A stretch of 64,000 nucleotides of DNA, taken from the NCBI GenBank assembly GCA_002099365.1, contig MSED01000015.1, positions 124,001 to 188,000 on the forward strand, in the 5' to 3' direction. The DNA is from Phialophora verrucosa. Lineage: Eukaryota; Ascomycota; Eurotiomycetes; Chaetothyriales; Herpotrichiellaceae. Shown here piece after piece: positions 12,109 to 24,670 of this stretch. Below the pieces are notes generated by a model. That model was not told the origin of the DNA and did no database searches. It was given only the letters and a program-made list of their open reading frames with translations. The translations under genes were made by a program, and so were the position numbers. How positions within the stretch are numbered: position 1 is the first letter of the stretch; every line of letters begins with the position of its first letter.

Positions 12109-13183
12109 ATGCCCGTTGGGAAGCTGTGGCTCGAAAACCTCACCATTGCCAAGCTACATCGACTTGCCATCGCAATCGGCGCACCATGCAGCGGCACGAA
12201 GGCTGCACGCATTGAGGGCATCCAGCATGCAGTGACGAATGTTGCAAGTAATGATGGAAAGGATTCTTCTAACTTGAGTCTCTTGAGCATCGATATGGGT
12301 ATCAGGAACTTGGCATTCGCCCATATGACAGCGCCGCTGCGGGTAACAAACTCTGCTGGATATTTTCAGTACGGGAAGCCCACGTTGCATGCGTGGCGTC
12401 GCCTTGCAGTGTCTGAGTCACCAGATGTCGTAAGAGAGGTCCCCGCGTCAGTGTATCCCGACAGTTCAAGAGAGGCTTCGGGTTCGAAAGAATCATTCGA
12501 ACCTGTCGACTATGCAACGCATGCATACAACCTCATCAACTACATGCTGCGGACTTATCAACCGGATCACGTTCTGATTGAGAGACAACGATTTCGCTCC
12601 GGAGGCGGCTCGGCCGTTCAAGAATGGACGATTCGGGTGGGGGTATTTGAAGGGATGTTGTACGCGACGCTGCGAACCTTGATCGAGGAACGAAAAATGC
12701 ATTTAAGGGTAGAGCCAATGCAACCTTCCCGGGTCAATCGATATTGGCTTGAAGAATATATGCATCCCTCGGCGCGGAAGTTGGCTGGACGAGAGGTGAA
12801 GAGAGCGAAAATTGAGCTTGTTGGCGATATGCTTCGAGAAGCAAATCCAAACATCTCCCTGGATAAAGGAATGCAAGCATTCGTGGCAGATTTCATATCC
12901 GGCTACAATAAGGTCTCCAAGAAAAAGCCAACAGCAAGCGCTGGCATGACGAAGCTGGATGATCTGGCAGACTCGTTCCTGCAAGGATTGTCATGGATTG
13001 AGTGAGTTTCTCCCACCAACGAACTCCAGGACCCCAGAGCACTCTTCAGAGTAGTCTTCTAGCCCCGGCCCTATCACGTCACATTTTCTATGCTAACAAC
13101 GAGATAGGTGGCAGAATAATCGGAGACGCATCGAAGCCCTGGGTCGAGAGGCGATCGACTTGGATTCTGGAGCAATGTCATGA
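12109..13183 (+). CDS. cce1: Mitochondrial Holliday junction resolvase Cce1/Ydc2 type
   Basis: Two exons (12109-13001 and 13108-13183, intron 106 nt with a GCTAAC branch site) encode 322 residues. The N-terminus (residues 7-45) looks like the SAP-type DNA-binding helix pair of this family. The nuclease core is RNase H-like: LLSIDMGIRNLAFAHM holds the first catalytic Asp, HVLIERQRFRSGGG the catalytic Glu, and KLDDLADSFLQGLSW the last acidic cluster. Family members resolve four-way junctions in mitochondrial DNA recombination and segregation. The uninterrupted frame runs to a TGA at 13005 inside the intron, so a naive call would miss exon 2 (EWQNNRRRIEALGREAIDLD and onward). The start is the first ATG; no strong presequence is visible. 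Confidence 0.9.
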
Positions 13184-13426
13184 GACTTTCCAGGCGCGAC
13201 TGGGTCCATGACGAAATTCATCTACGGAGTCATCGCCAGCTAGGTGACTGCCCGTCAAATGTTGCACGTTGTACGCTGCCAGGGAGGTCAGGTCGGTTCT
13301 CGTTTCAATAGAGTCAACCAGGGTAGAACCATCAGATGGATCGGCCAGGACGAAGCGAGGCAGAACGGAGCTGAGGACGGTTGGCAGGCGGGCGACAGTG
13401 GCAACCAGTTTATCCAGGCCGGCCAT
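13178..13426 (-). CDS. Possible small hypothetical protein
   Basis: A minus-strand frame beginning with MAGLDKLVATVARLP encodes about 82 residues and ends tail-to-tail over the last bases of the Cce1 gene. Amino-acid composition is protein-like, and the frame stays open upstream of the ATG, where an intron and another exon may lie. I do not recognise it and there is no supporting motif. It could equally be chance open sequence in the Cce1 3' UTR. Confidence 0.2.
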   Translation of the reverse strand: MAGLDKLVATVARLPTVLSSVLPRFVLADPSDGSTLVDSIETRTDLTSLAAYNVQHLTGSHLAGDDSVDEFRHGPSRAWKVS

Positions 13427-13951
13427 CGGCAAGAAGCCGGACGATGCCTGGACGGCAATGCACTTGTGGGGTTTCGACGGAGTTGGCGGTGCCCGAAGAC
13501 ATACTCGCAGAATGAGAGTGACAAGCAAGGATGGAGAGGAAGTCAAAGTTTGGATGGTGTACGACTTTGAAGGGAACTATGTCGCTGTTTTCCCATGTTT
13601 GTGGATGGGGGCTGGCGTGGCTGACAGTTGAAGCCGAGAACATAACGGTTAGATGGCTCAACTCTAAGTCTATCGACATGGTCAAAACAGCAACGAGAAC
13701 CAGCCGAGAACAAGGGACTTGACAGATACCAACTTTGAGAGCTGTCTCAGGACACGGGAAGCTGCACTGGTTGTGACGAATACAGCTGCGAAGTCCCGTA
13801 AAGTGATTTGAGGAAGGTGCACAGTTCTTTCACTTCTTCCTCAAATACCCTTCAGCACATCACGCAAACCTCTTTCTACTCCTGTCACTAGATTGTACGC
13901 CGCTCAATCTCTCACTCCTAATCTTGTCAATCACTGATTTACCCATCAACC

Positions 13952-14808
13952 ATGGCGCACCCGATTCTTCTAGCCTTTTCACTCTTTCTTGCAGTCGCCT
14001 GTGCCTCTCCCCATCATCAAGCTGGTTATGATAACCTTCTCGCAAACAGAGACGTTGTCACCGTGACCAGCACTCTGACTGCGACGGTCATAGCTTCCAC
14101 TTCGACCACTACAAGCTCAACCACGACCTACGCCACCCCTCTCACTCAGCCAACCTCGTGGCTCACCGTTACTGCTGCGCGCAGTGGCTCTGAGATCCAC
14201 CTTCTCCCGATGAAAGCTGCAGGGTTGCGCTTCTGGTTGGGGGGCAGCACCATCTCCTACTGTCCAGAACAAGTCGAGGCTCAGGGTGCATGCCCCGTAA
14301 GTTAGCCTCATTAGCGGCGACATCGATAGTTTCCATAGCAGTCCATCAATTATCAGTACGTGCTGACGGTGATTGGCAGCCTGGAAACACCACCGTCCTT
14401 TCGGTCTGCAGCATGGTGAGTCGAACCTCTGACGGCAGGCACATGATAACAAGCTAACACTCGATCAAGGGCGTTCTTGTTCCCGGCGGCCAGCAAATCT
14501 ATGTCACCCCAAAAGGCGAACTCGGTTACACCCAAGCTCATAGCGTCATGATGCCGCCGGGTGCAGTCTCATGTCCTTTCAGCTATAGCAAGGCGCCTGG
14601 TGCAAACATCGGGCGTCTTCTGATGTCGACAGGAGCCCCCTTTGGAATCACAGGATTTATGGCTTGTCCAACGCGAAGCCGAGGGATATACCAAGTGTAC
14701 GGCAACCTGAAGAATGCGACGGTTCCGTTAGGCAACGTATCTCAGTGCATCGGATTCGATCCCCTGGCTGCGGATGCTCCTGGTCTTGGTGCATGGCAGT
14801 ACACCTAG
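13952..14808 (+). CDS. Small secreted protein resembling the Aspergillus IgE-binding protein family
   Basis: Three exons (13952-14296, 14380-14415 and 14470-14808) give 239 residues. The first 18 residues (MAHPILLAFSLFLAVACA) form a typical signal peptide. Residues 36-70 are almost all Thr/Ser/Val, a likely O-glycosylated spacer. The rest is a compact domain with regularly placed Cys and Pro and the ending GLGAWQYT, which I associate with the IgE-binding/cell-wall proteins of Aspergillus and relatives. It lacks a C-terminal GPI signal, so release or loose wall association is expected. Function is unknown. The middle exon is only 36 nt. Confidence 0.75.
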
Positions 14809-15669
14809 GTCACATGGGGGGACTGATCACAAGAACGGAACGTAGATTTTCTGCGACCATCGGGAAAAGTTCGAAAAGTAGCTTATACATGTACTTGAAT
14901 CAGAGGAATAATGTGGGTGATATTGTCGCTAAAGAATGACATTGTATCTCCAGGCCGCTCTCCCTCCGATGGCACGATGGGCATTCGCATGCAGAGCAAA
15001 AGCACAAGTACGAGTAAACGAAAAAGGATTGAAAAGTTGGAGCAAATCGGGCTTCGCCGCTTGTCCGCGCCAATGGAAGATCCCGCACGGCGGCTTGGAC
15101 TTGCAGATGCTTTGAACCTCGGCAATTGTTGGGTCTGGTGGAATGACTCTGTCGTGTTGGTTTTGAGCAGCAAGTCCTGCTGGAACAGCCCCGTAGTGTT
15201 CATGCTCAATCTAACGTTTCAATCTCAGCCTCCCTCGAGGCGTCGGTTTTGTGGGAGCGCCCATTGTGACAGCTTCCATGTCGCAGATAAAGAGGCATGC
15301 TCGGAAAAAAGGGACAGACGTCAGGGAGGTTTTGATGATGTCTGGGCTTTCGTTTACCCCACACTGGTTGGCGTCGTCAACTGATTCTTGAGCTCATGTC
15401 ATCCACATCCCCGGCTCTTTGTGGTCGCTAGTGGGTTTGTCGGAGTCCACAGGAACGGCAGTCATTGGGTGGTGTGGCAACGGCAACATCTCCTCGCGCA
15501 CATCTCGTCGGTCGGACATGTGCTCTAACGCTTTCGAGTCGTGAGCTGCTCTGACGTACATTATTATATCAGTCTCCTCGACTTCCCTTTGTTCGACGGC
15601 AGCCATCCTCTCTCTAGAGACTACCGATTCCTGCCATACTTTTGAGTCCAATTTCTGCCAAGATTCACC
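14809..15669. other. Intergenic, promoter side of malate synthase
   Basis: No gene supported. The open frames here do not resemble proteins or show splice-joined homology. The 3' half should contain the promoter and leader of the malate synthase gene. Confidence 0.45.
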
Positions 15670-17457
15670 ATGGCTACCATCGAAACCATCAACGAAGGCG
15701 TGGCTATCAATGGAGCCGTGAAGCCGGAATACCGCAAGATCCTTTCGCCGGAGGCTACCGCATTCCTTGCCCTCCTTCACAGAACCTTCAACGGCACCCG
15801 CAAAGCTTTGCTTCAGCGACGGGTGATCCGCCAGCAGGAGCTTGACAAGGGCAATCTACCCGATTTCCTGCCAGAAACCAAGCACATTCGCGACAACGAT
15901 GCCTGGAAAGGAGCCCCGCCCGCCCCGGGCCTGGTGGACCGTCGCATTGAAATCACAGGGCGTAAGTTTGTGCAAGCTCTGCGAGTTCGCGTCCGATCCT
16001 GACCATGCACTAGCCACCGACCGCAAAATGGTTGTCAATGCTTTGAACAGCAATGTATGGACTTACATGGCAGACTTCGAAGGTAAGGCTCTAGAATCAA
16101 GGCGATGCCGCAGCTTCTAACCATCCTGGCAGATGCCCAAGCCCCGACGTGGGACAACCAAGTCTCAGGCCAAGTCAACCTCTACGACGCCATCCGCAAG
16201 CAGGTCGACTTCAAACAGGGAGAGAAAGAATACAAGTTACGCACAGACAGGGTCTTGCCCACGCTCATCGCCAGACCCAGAGGCTGGCACTTGGAAGAGA
16301 AGCATTTTACAGTAGACGGCGAGCCGATTTCCGGCTCCTTGTTCGACTTTGGTCTATACTTCTTCCACAATGCGTTTGAGCTGGTCAAGCGCGGCACCGG
16401 CCCATACTACTACCTTCCCAAGATGGAGTCCCACCTCGAAGCGAGACTATGGAACGATGTGTTTAATCTGTCTCAAGACTACATCGGCATGCCTCGAGGC
16501 ACCATTCGAGGAACTGTTTTGATTGAGACTATCACTGCAGCCTTTGAGATGGACGAGATCATCTACGAACTCCGCGACCACTCGGCCGGCCTCAACTGCG
16601 GCCGCTGGGACTACATCTTCTCGGTTATCAAGAAGTTCCGCCAGCTTCCTAACTTTGTCCTTCCCGATCGATCTGCCGTCACAATGACCGTCCCCTTCAT
16701 GGACGCGTACGTGCGCCTCCTCATCAAGACCTGCCATCGCCGCGGCGTTCACGCCATGGGCGGCATGGCCGCTCAGATCCCCATCAAGGACAACCCAGAA
16801 GCCAACGAAAAGGCGATGGATGGCGTCCGCCAAGACAAACTTCGCGAGGTCCGCGCCGGTCACGACGGCACTTGGGTTGCTCACCCTGCGTTGGCGGCTA
16901 TTGCTGCCGAGGTCTTCAACAAGCATATGCCTACCCCGAATCAACTCTTCAAACGCCGTGAAGAAGTCTCTGTCACCAAGAATGATTTGCTCAACATGAA
17001 CATGCCTGGCACAGTTACAGAGGACGGCATCAGAAAGAACCTCAACATCGGTCTCGGATACATGGAGGGCTGGCTCCGAGGCGTTGGCTGTGTTCCCATC
17101 AACTACCTCATGGAGGACGCTGCAACGGCTGAAGTCTCGCGATCACAGCTGTGGCAGTGGGTCAAGCATGGCGTGAAGACCGCTGAGGGACAAACCGTCG
17201 ACAAAGCTTATGCTCTCCGGCTGTTGAAGGAGCAGGCAGAGGAGTTGTCGTCGAAAGCACCTAAGGGCAACAAGTATCATCTTGCCGCTCGGTATTTCGA
17301 GGGCCAGGTGACCGGCGAAGATTATGCAGACTTCTTGACAAGGTATGTTTTACTGTTCTGGAACTATCGTCAACAAGGGATACTAACAACTTTGCTCAGT
17401 TTGTTGTACAACGAAATCACCACAATTGGCTCGTCACAGCCTGTGGCAAAATTGTAA
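15670..17457 (+). CDS. acuE: Malate synthase, peroxisomal (glyoxylate cycle)
   Basis: Four exons (15670-15961, 16014-16082, 16133-17342, 17400-17457) encode 542 residues, the normal length for glyoxysomal malate synthase A. Recognisable blocks are NVWTYMADFEDAQAPTW (the Asp-rich acid cluster), ARPRGWHLEEKH, LPKMESHLEARLW, GTIRGTVLIETI, GRWDYIFSVIKK and HGTWVAHP-like (HDGTWVAHPAL). The C-terminus is AKL, a type 1 peroxisomal targeting signal. The enzyme condenses glyoxylate with acetyl-CoA to malate, required for growth on acetate, fatty acids or other C2 sources. Symbol acuE follows Aspergillus usage (mls1 in yeast). The third intron is 57 nt and in frame, so an unspliced reading would insert 19 extra residues. 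Confidence 0.97.
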
Positions 17458-18119
17458 GCTGATTGAAGGTCAGAGGGTAATGGGCGGACGGCCCGAACGA
17501 TACGACATTGTCGCCAGGTTGGAAACAGCTATGGATATGGATTGACGTTGACCGTGGCAGTAGCGGCACGGATTAAATAATGTACAGAAGTCTTTTCTTA
17601 GTTCGGAACGCATTTCACTTTCTCGCACTGATTCCCGAACCCGCTCATGAAGGTGAGCATCTGTGGGGTGCGCTAATACTCGTCAACATATCTCACCACT
17701 ATGCATATGCTCCGGGACCGTGAATTACCACCTGGACATTATGTAAAGCAATGCGAGTCTGGAATCGAGGCTGAGTTTCCTGAAACACCTGGCAATTATC
17801 ACAGGCTCTCAACGTCTCAGATGCTGCTAAGCCTCTTTACGGGCCGAATATACTCTGCCTACGATTCTCGATTTAGCGTAAGAGGTACACACTGTGTAGT
17901 AAGAGGGTTTTAATATCTCGCTTGCGTCCTTCTCGAACACTCGTCACAAGCATCTGATTCGAGGGGACACTGAGTAGAAACTAACGTAGCCTTTGCTGCA
18001 CTCGGTGCGGATTCTAAATCGCCGCCTAATTCTTCTTCTTCGAGAGATGTATTTGCCGATTCGACTACTTTATCGTTATAGCTCTACTCTTAGCCTAACC
18101 GATACAGAAGTTTAAGGCC
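17458..18119. other. Intergenic to transposon boundary
   Basis: 3' flank of malate synthase, then a short transition into AT-rich sequence beginning about 17930. No gene seen. Position 18119 is the last base outside the terminal inverted repeat. Confidence 0.5.
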
Positions 18120-18150
18120 ATCCCTTCCGTACCCGGATTGCTCTAAATTA
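18120..18150 (+). repeat. Left terminal inverted repeat (31 bp)
   Basis: Begins ATCCCTTCCG and ends CTCTAAATTA. Its reverse complement recurs at 29987-30017 with two transitions. The CCC start is reminiscent of piggyBac ends, though TTAA does not flank it. Confidence 0.85.
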
Positions 18151-18177
18151 GCGCGACGCGTTCTATACTATCTATCT

Positions 18178-19001
18178 TATTATAAATCGCTCTACATAAG
18201 GTGATGTTACGGTTTAAGAGGTTTCTCTCGCTAGTGGAGTGGTAACGTGATGCTAGCCTAAGGTAAAGGTACGCGGTTACTTATAACGGCGTAAGGTAAA
18301 GTAACACTCCTATATCCTAAAGGTAGGGGTCGGAGTATAACTGTTATTGACTACGGACCGTTCCCTGCTAGGGACGGCCCGTCCGCTATATAGTTATCTA
18401 TCCCCTTTATAAATTTAGTTAGCTTAGCCTAGCTTAACTATGTCACGGCCTGTGCCAGGTCCGAGCATGCATGCGCGACCGCGTACGATAGAAGACAAGG
18501 CTATAGGCTGCAGGCGACTATTTCCGGTAAAGCGCGTGCCTACTAAGCTTTATCCTGATTGGGTAAGTGAGGCTGTACAATTGTACAGCCAAACGCTGAT
18601 TAGCTGCACGTGACCAAAATCCTTGGCGGCTTGCGCGTATACCGAAATCCTTAGCGGAGGGAAGTATTCATCTAGGGTGACAGGTACCGCGCCTTTTATG
18701 CCCTTTCCCTCTCTCTAGTTTAGTCTCTTAGTATTAAGTAATCTATACCTTTACGTAGTATTCGCCCTGCCTTCTTCTATTAGTGTACCGTGCCGTTATA
18801 AACTAAGCTCGTTAAGCTATATCGATCTCTATAGACTATATAGTTCTATTAAATTACTTTTAAGCTAGATAATTTAGGTAATTTAGTTATATACTAGCTT
18901 TACTAATAAAGCTATATTTTTACTATAGTTTCTTTATAACTTTATAGTCTATTATTATAGCTCTAGCCTAAGCTAGCCGCTTTAAAGGTTAGGTTATAAT
19001 A
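18178..19001 (-). repeat. 3' LTR of the Gypsy element, interrupted by a solo LTR
   Basis: Same order of sequence blocks as the right LTR (25559-26017) with many transitions. Subtracting the 360-bp insert at 18441-18800 and one 5-bp duplication leaves 459 bp, exactly the length of the right LTR. Confidence 0.93.
18441..18800. mobile_element. Solo LTR (360 bp) inserted in the Gypsy LTR
   Basis: Begins TGTCACGG, ends TTATA (a CA end changed to TA by RIP would fit), and is flanked by AACTA on both sides (18436-18440 and 18801-18805). The right LTR shows the empty site as AACCG, so the duplicated target had already undergone two RIP-type changes before or after insertion. The insert is visibly richer in G+C than the surroundings and retains palindromes such as GTACAATTGTAC. 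It contains no coding capacity. Confidence 0.85.
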
Positions 19002-20700
19002 CTTTCCTCTCCTTAATTTATTTATTATTCTAGTGTATATAAAATAAGCTATATCTTTAGCTAAAGCCCTTTCTTTCCTTTCTTATAGTTAATAATATCC
19101 TTTAATTAAGTTACTAAGGACTACTACTATACTTCCTCTACTTAACGTCGTAAAAATACTTATATATAAATTTAAGCTCTTAGCTATTAGTTCTTCGGAA
19201 TAAGTCGTTATTTAAACTATATCGCCTCCGACTCCGCCTACTAGATACTAGAGGGCTAATCGCTCTATAATACCTACCGTTAGAAAGGAAAGAAAATAGA
19301 CGAGTACGATAGTTATTTCTCGATTTCTAATTTCGACGCGCTATAGGATTAGCGTAAAAAGATATAGCGCGATATTACTAAAAAGGATTATTAGATTAAT
19401 AAACTAATTACTACCCTTATTATAGTATAAAAAGAGAAGGATAGTATATAATAATATATAGAGTATCTACTTACTAAATAAAAATAAATATTATCTTATA
19501 AGCTAAAGATACTTAATACTATTAACGAAGTATTTATTTTAGACGTATTATCGTCTTACTTTACCTTTACTCTAGATCCTACCTTTAAGCCTACCCTCGA
19601 GTAGATAGTATTATCCGAAGGTATTAGGTAACTATTACTTTTAAAAGATATTTAGTAAATTCTTATATATTTTCTAAGTTATTATACCTTAACTATTTTA
19701 CTAAATAATACTTTAGATTTTTATTAGTATAATTTATAATTTTTTCTATATTATATAGAGGTTCTTAAGTTTCTTTATAGATTAGGACTAGTCTTAGTCT
19801 AGCGTCTTAAGATACCTTTTCTAATAGCGATTTATAAAAGACTAAATAAATATTTATATTAATAAATAGTTTTATTTTAAATATAATTAATCCTAGTTTT
19901 CTCTTAATTTTATATAGCTTAATTTTTATATAATTAAGTTTATTTAATAGCTTTATTATTTTAATATTTTTTTATAAAATATAGACTTTCTCCCCCTTTT
20001 AAAAGTTTAGTCTTTTAGATCTTTTCTTATTTACTTATTTTATTATTTTTTATTAGATTTTTTATAATTCTTACTTAAGTATCTTATATAATAACTATAA
20101 CTTCTTAACTAAGATCTTTACTTTCTCTATAATTAGCTTTATCTCTTTTAGGTCTTTTTTAATATTCAGGTATCTTCTATAATTAGCGTAGAACAGTAAT
20201 ATATTTATTATTAATATCGAATTATTATATATAAACTATATAATTAGTAAAAGTTCTATTTAATTATCTTATTAATAGTTTATATAGTATTATAAGTATT
20301 ATTCTAATGTTTAATTCGTCCTTTCTATTTATCTATCTATCTATAGATAGTATATTATTAATAGTTTTTAATATATTCCTATAAGGTCTATAAGCGATTA
20401 CTAAAATTATAATATAAATAGCTTATCCCGATCTAATTTAATTATATCCGGTGTACTATATTATACTATAACCGTCCTTATAAGTGTATATACTATATCT
20501 TCGGCAGTTACTATCTCCTTCTATAGCTAGAAGTATATATATTTAATTAATTTATCCTCTATAACTAGGATTAAGTTATATTCCGTTCCCGTTAAGGGTT
20601 CCCTAGATTTTAGTAGTTTAACGATAAAATTTAGTGCGACCGTCGACTATACTTAATCTAGTAACTCTATTATCTATAGTAGTCTATATAGCTTATATCT

Positions 20701-20830
20701 TACGTATTTAACTTTATAGTAAATATTATAACTTTTAATATATTCTTTAACCTCTTTTCGTAATTATAGCTATATATAGTCCCTTATAATTAACTTAAGG
20801 GTTTTATTAATCCCTTAGTGGCCTACGGAC
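20701..20830 (-). pseudogene. Integrase zinc-finger relic of the Gypsy element
   Basis: Minus-strand text with stops shows a decayed HHCC finger: a GH-PG-like start, then I-KTLKLI, DYIW, and C..C-like positions about 30 codons later. It identifies the integrase N-terminal domain of Ty3/Gypsy polyproteins. Confidence 0.7.
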
Positions 20831-21469
20831 TTATCGTTATATCTAGTAGTAATAATATCTTTCTTTTATTATACTATAAGTTTAGGCTATTTTATTATTA
20901 TAGTAATTATTTATATTTTTCGATATATTAAGATATTCCCTTATTACTTTAATAATACTATTAGTTTAGGTTTCGTTATACTTATATAATCCGCTCTTTT
21001 ACTAAAAGTATCCGCTCTTCTATTCTCTATCCCTTAGATATAGTTAATTTAAAAGTTATATCTAGCGAGTATCTTAGCTTATTTAATTTATCTCTTATTA
21101 AGTTCCTTAGTTATAGTTTAGTATAATAAGTTCTTATAGTCTATAAAGACTTAAACTAGATATTTAGCTCCTTTAAGGTAGACTCTTTACTATTAAAGTA
21201 CCTTTACTATTATTAATAATTTCTTATTATAAATATTATAATTTAACTTTAGTCCTATTATTTTCTAAAAATAATATACTACTAATCTAACTTTACTATC
21301 TTCCCCTCTCTAGGTAAGGTATACTCTAATCGCCTTATTAGATATATTAGTTTCTAGTAAGGCTTCCTTTTTTAAGTTAAAGATAATAAGGATAGGTATA
21401 TTAGTAAGGCGCCTCTTAATCTCCTTAAAGGATCCTTACTCTTCTAGTCTAAACTAGAAATTTACTTCT

Positions 21470-22330
21470 TTCTTTATTAACTTAGTTAATAGTGCTATAA
21501 GCTTAAAGAACCCTTTAATAAACTATTAGTAGTAATTCGCTAGTCCTAAGAATACCTATACTTCCTTAACCGTCTTCGGTTACGGCTATTCCTTAATAGC
21601 TTAGACTTTAGCTAAATTTAGTTTTAGCTATCCTTTCGATATAAGATAGCTTAGGAATATTATCTTCTATTTATAAAACTTATACTTACTAAGTTTTAGC
21701 GGTAAATCCGCTTACTATAACTTTCTTATTACCTTCTTAATATATTTTATATATCTTTTATAGATATTAAAGTAAATTAAAATATTATCTAAATAAATAA
21801 GAATAAAGTCTCCTAGATACTCTTTTAAAGTATTATTAATAAGGGTCTAGAACGTTATAGGAGCGTTAGTTAATCTAAAGGATATAACTAAGTATTTATA
21901 AACCCCCTAGCTTATTCGGAAAGCTATCTTCTATTCTTCGCCCTAAGCTATCTATACTTAATAGTAAATATTCCGTATATTAAGTGTAGTAAGCTAATAG
22001 GCCCTTCCTAATTAATTCTATAATTCCTAAATTAGTAATATCGGATAGATATTCTTTTTAGTAATTATATTTAGCGGTCTAAAATTAATATAAGACTTTA
22101 GCGTTCTATTCTTCTTATCTATAAAGAGTACCCTATAGGATATTCTTAGTTTATTATTTTTTTAGATAAAACCCTTAGCTTCTAGATTTTATATATATTT
22201 ATATAGAAAGTTAAACTCTTTCTTAAATAACTCCCTTAACTATCCTTTATATAAAGGTTCCTCTACTCCTTTAATAAATTTAATTAAGTAGTCTTAAGGT
22301 TTATACTTAAGTAGCGCGGCGAGTCCTTCC
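21470..22330 (-). pseudogene. Reverse transcriptase relic of the Gypsy element
   Basis: On the minus strand GDFILIYLDNILIY appears at about 21775-21815; the active-site box YLDD is changed to YLDN (21783-21794), a G-to-A effect. Downstream blocks such as LPLKLSKYKF and IIFLSYLIS follow in the order expected for Gypsy RT. Numerous stops confirm inactivity. Confidence 0.85.
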
Positions 22331-24609
22331 CGCTCTTAGAATAAGTCCTTAAATTCTTTATATTCTAGAGGTAACTTATATATCTCTAGTCTAGCTAGAA
22401 TATATCCCTTTAGCTATACTTAAATTACTTTTATAGGGGCCTTTAGAGATAATTAGTCTTCTATTTCCTTTCTATAACTATATTTTAGAAACTTAATAGT
22501 TCTTTTCTTCTAATATATTTATAAATTATAATTATATAACTATACTATACTAAGTACTATATTATACTTTAGTAGCGTCGTTATATCGAAGGATATTTTT
22601 TCGTAATATTATTTAATTATTATAGGTGTATCGCGTACTTATTCCGTAATTATATTAATAGTCCTTTTATCTACTATTAATAAGGCGTATAGCAGCCTTT
22701 TCTTTTTAATATAGTTATTTAGCTTCTTACTTATCTCCTTACTAATATAATTTTAGTTTACTCTATAGTCTACTAGAGCCCTAGCCCTAATCTCTATAAG
22801 TATAACTTCGAAGGTAATATACTCGGTATATTATTCCGATAGAATTAAGTATAGCGCTTAAAGCCTATCCTTAAGACAGTCCGGCCTCTTTAGTCTATCT
22901 CTAAGTCGTTTTTTAGTATTCCTTAGTATATATATCTTTAAGTGTCTTACTAGTAGTTTATATTAAAGTATTTATTAAGGAACTCGAACGCTTTAAGGTA
23001 GATTACAGTATTTAGTCGCTTCGGGTCTATATAGAAGAGGTACTTATATCTCGGTTCGCGGTAATAGTAGCTTAACGGGTACTAATACTAAAAGTATTTC
23101 GTAATAAACTTATAGTGTACTTAGTAGTTTATAACTTCTTTTACTATTATTAAGATATTTATATTTTCTGTTATTATATAGTAGTACTTAATTTTATAAT
23201 AAATATATAGGTATTGCCTTATTATATATCTTATATTCTAGTATTTATACCCCTTCCTAATTATTTCCTTATATTCCTTAGAGTAAATTCTCGTATATCG
23301 GTTAGAGGGATTAATATTATAGTAGTGCCGGTAGTTAGCTACTTAGTTATACGGATATTTGTTGTTGTCGTATAGAAAGCTCCTTACTATATATATTTTT
23401 CTTACTCTATCGTTAGTAATTACTCTTATCTATCTAATTTCCCCGATTATATAGCCTAGATTCTTTCGTTTCTAGTATATATCCTATACTTCCCTTTCCT
23501 TCCTAAGTAGGCGACTAACCCGGATTATTATAGGTAAGATATCTTAATAGATATATATCTTCCTATAGTCTTTATATTACTTATTAAAGTAATATATTAG
23601 AATAATTTACTTAAGGTATAGTTATATTAGCGCTTCCTTATTAAAGGCTATATAAGTATACTGTCTATCTATATATCCCTTAGTGTATAGCTCTTCTGCT
23701 ACTTATATATTAATAATAATCTTAATATATTTATCTAATTAGTTAATAATAATAAATCGTCGTTCCTTCTAGTCGTTATCGGGTCCTAGCGGTAGTTCTC
23801 GAAGTTAGTCGTCTTATTCCTCTTAGGTTATTATACTTAGGGTTTATACTATTATCTCCTATACCCGCTTTAGTACCTCTTATAGGAGGTTAATTATTAA
23901 AGTTTCTTCGGCTATATAAATATATAACTGTAACTCTCTATAGTTAGTTCTCTTATAGAACTTTACCGTAAGATATATAGATATAGATAGTTCCGTATTA
24001 GGCCTAAAGACCGTATATTAATACTCCGCTAATTCCCCTTAAAGGTATTTAGGTTCTATATAGTAAAGCCTTTCCTAATATAGTATAACTAATATAATTT
24101 CCTTCTTAGTTATATAGATAGCGATAAACTTAATAAAGTCCTCTATCTCTTTATTTATTATCTAGAAGCTGTTATTATTTCTTTTTTCTTTAGTATCTTA
24201 TAAGTCTCCTTCTTAAGTAAGAGTTTCCTAGATCTCTTTAGTCTTTCTATTCTATCGGTTCTTCTATTTCTTAAGTAGCTAAGGAAACTAGCCTAATCCT
24301 ATTTTCTCGGAATAATATATAAGGTAACTGTTATTATAATAAACAGTTTAAGATAGAGCTATATATTAATTAGATATAGTTTCTTTATATACTTTTATAA
24401 GAGCTATTATAGTCTCTCTAAGAGTAACTTTCTCTAAATAGTCCTTTTAGGGTTTACTAAGCTTCTTATAAGCTTCTTAACCTAGATACTCCTACTATAC
24501 TATTATACCTTAATTATCGATAGTTATTTAGGTCTTCTCTATAGTATCGGCCTTTTTTCCTATAGAATCGGCTATACCGTTACTTATTATTATATATAGT
24601 CCTTAAGTC

Positions 24610-24670
24610 GTTTATCGGTAATCTTTTATATAGTGTTCGGGTTTTCTATAAGTATAGTATAGTCCTTCCT
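24610..24670 (-). pseudogene. Gag zinc-knuckle relic of the Gypsy element
   Basis: Minus-strand residues read Y-T-Y-RKPEHYIKDY. The spacing fits CX2CX4HX4C with the three Cys codons changed to Tyr (TGY to TAY), as RIP would do, and His kept. Confidence 0.65.

Noticed and set aside
18108..18119. TTTAA next to the left inverted repeat as a piggyBac TTAA target duplication
   Set aside because: It is 4 bp outside the repeat end and the right side has no TTAA.
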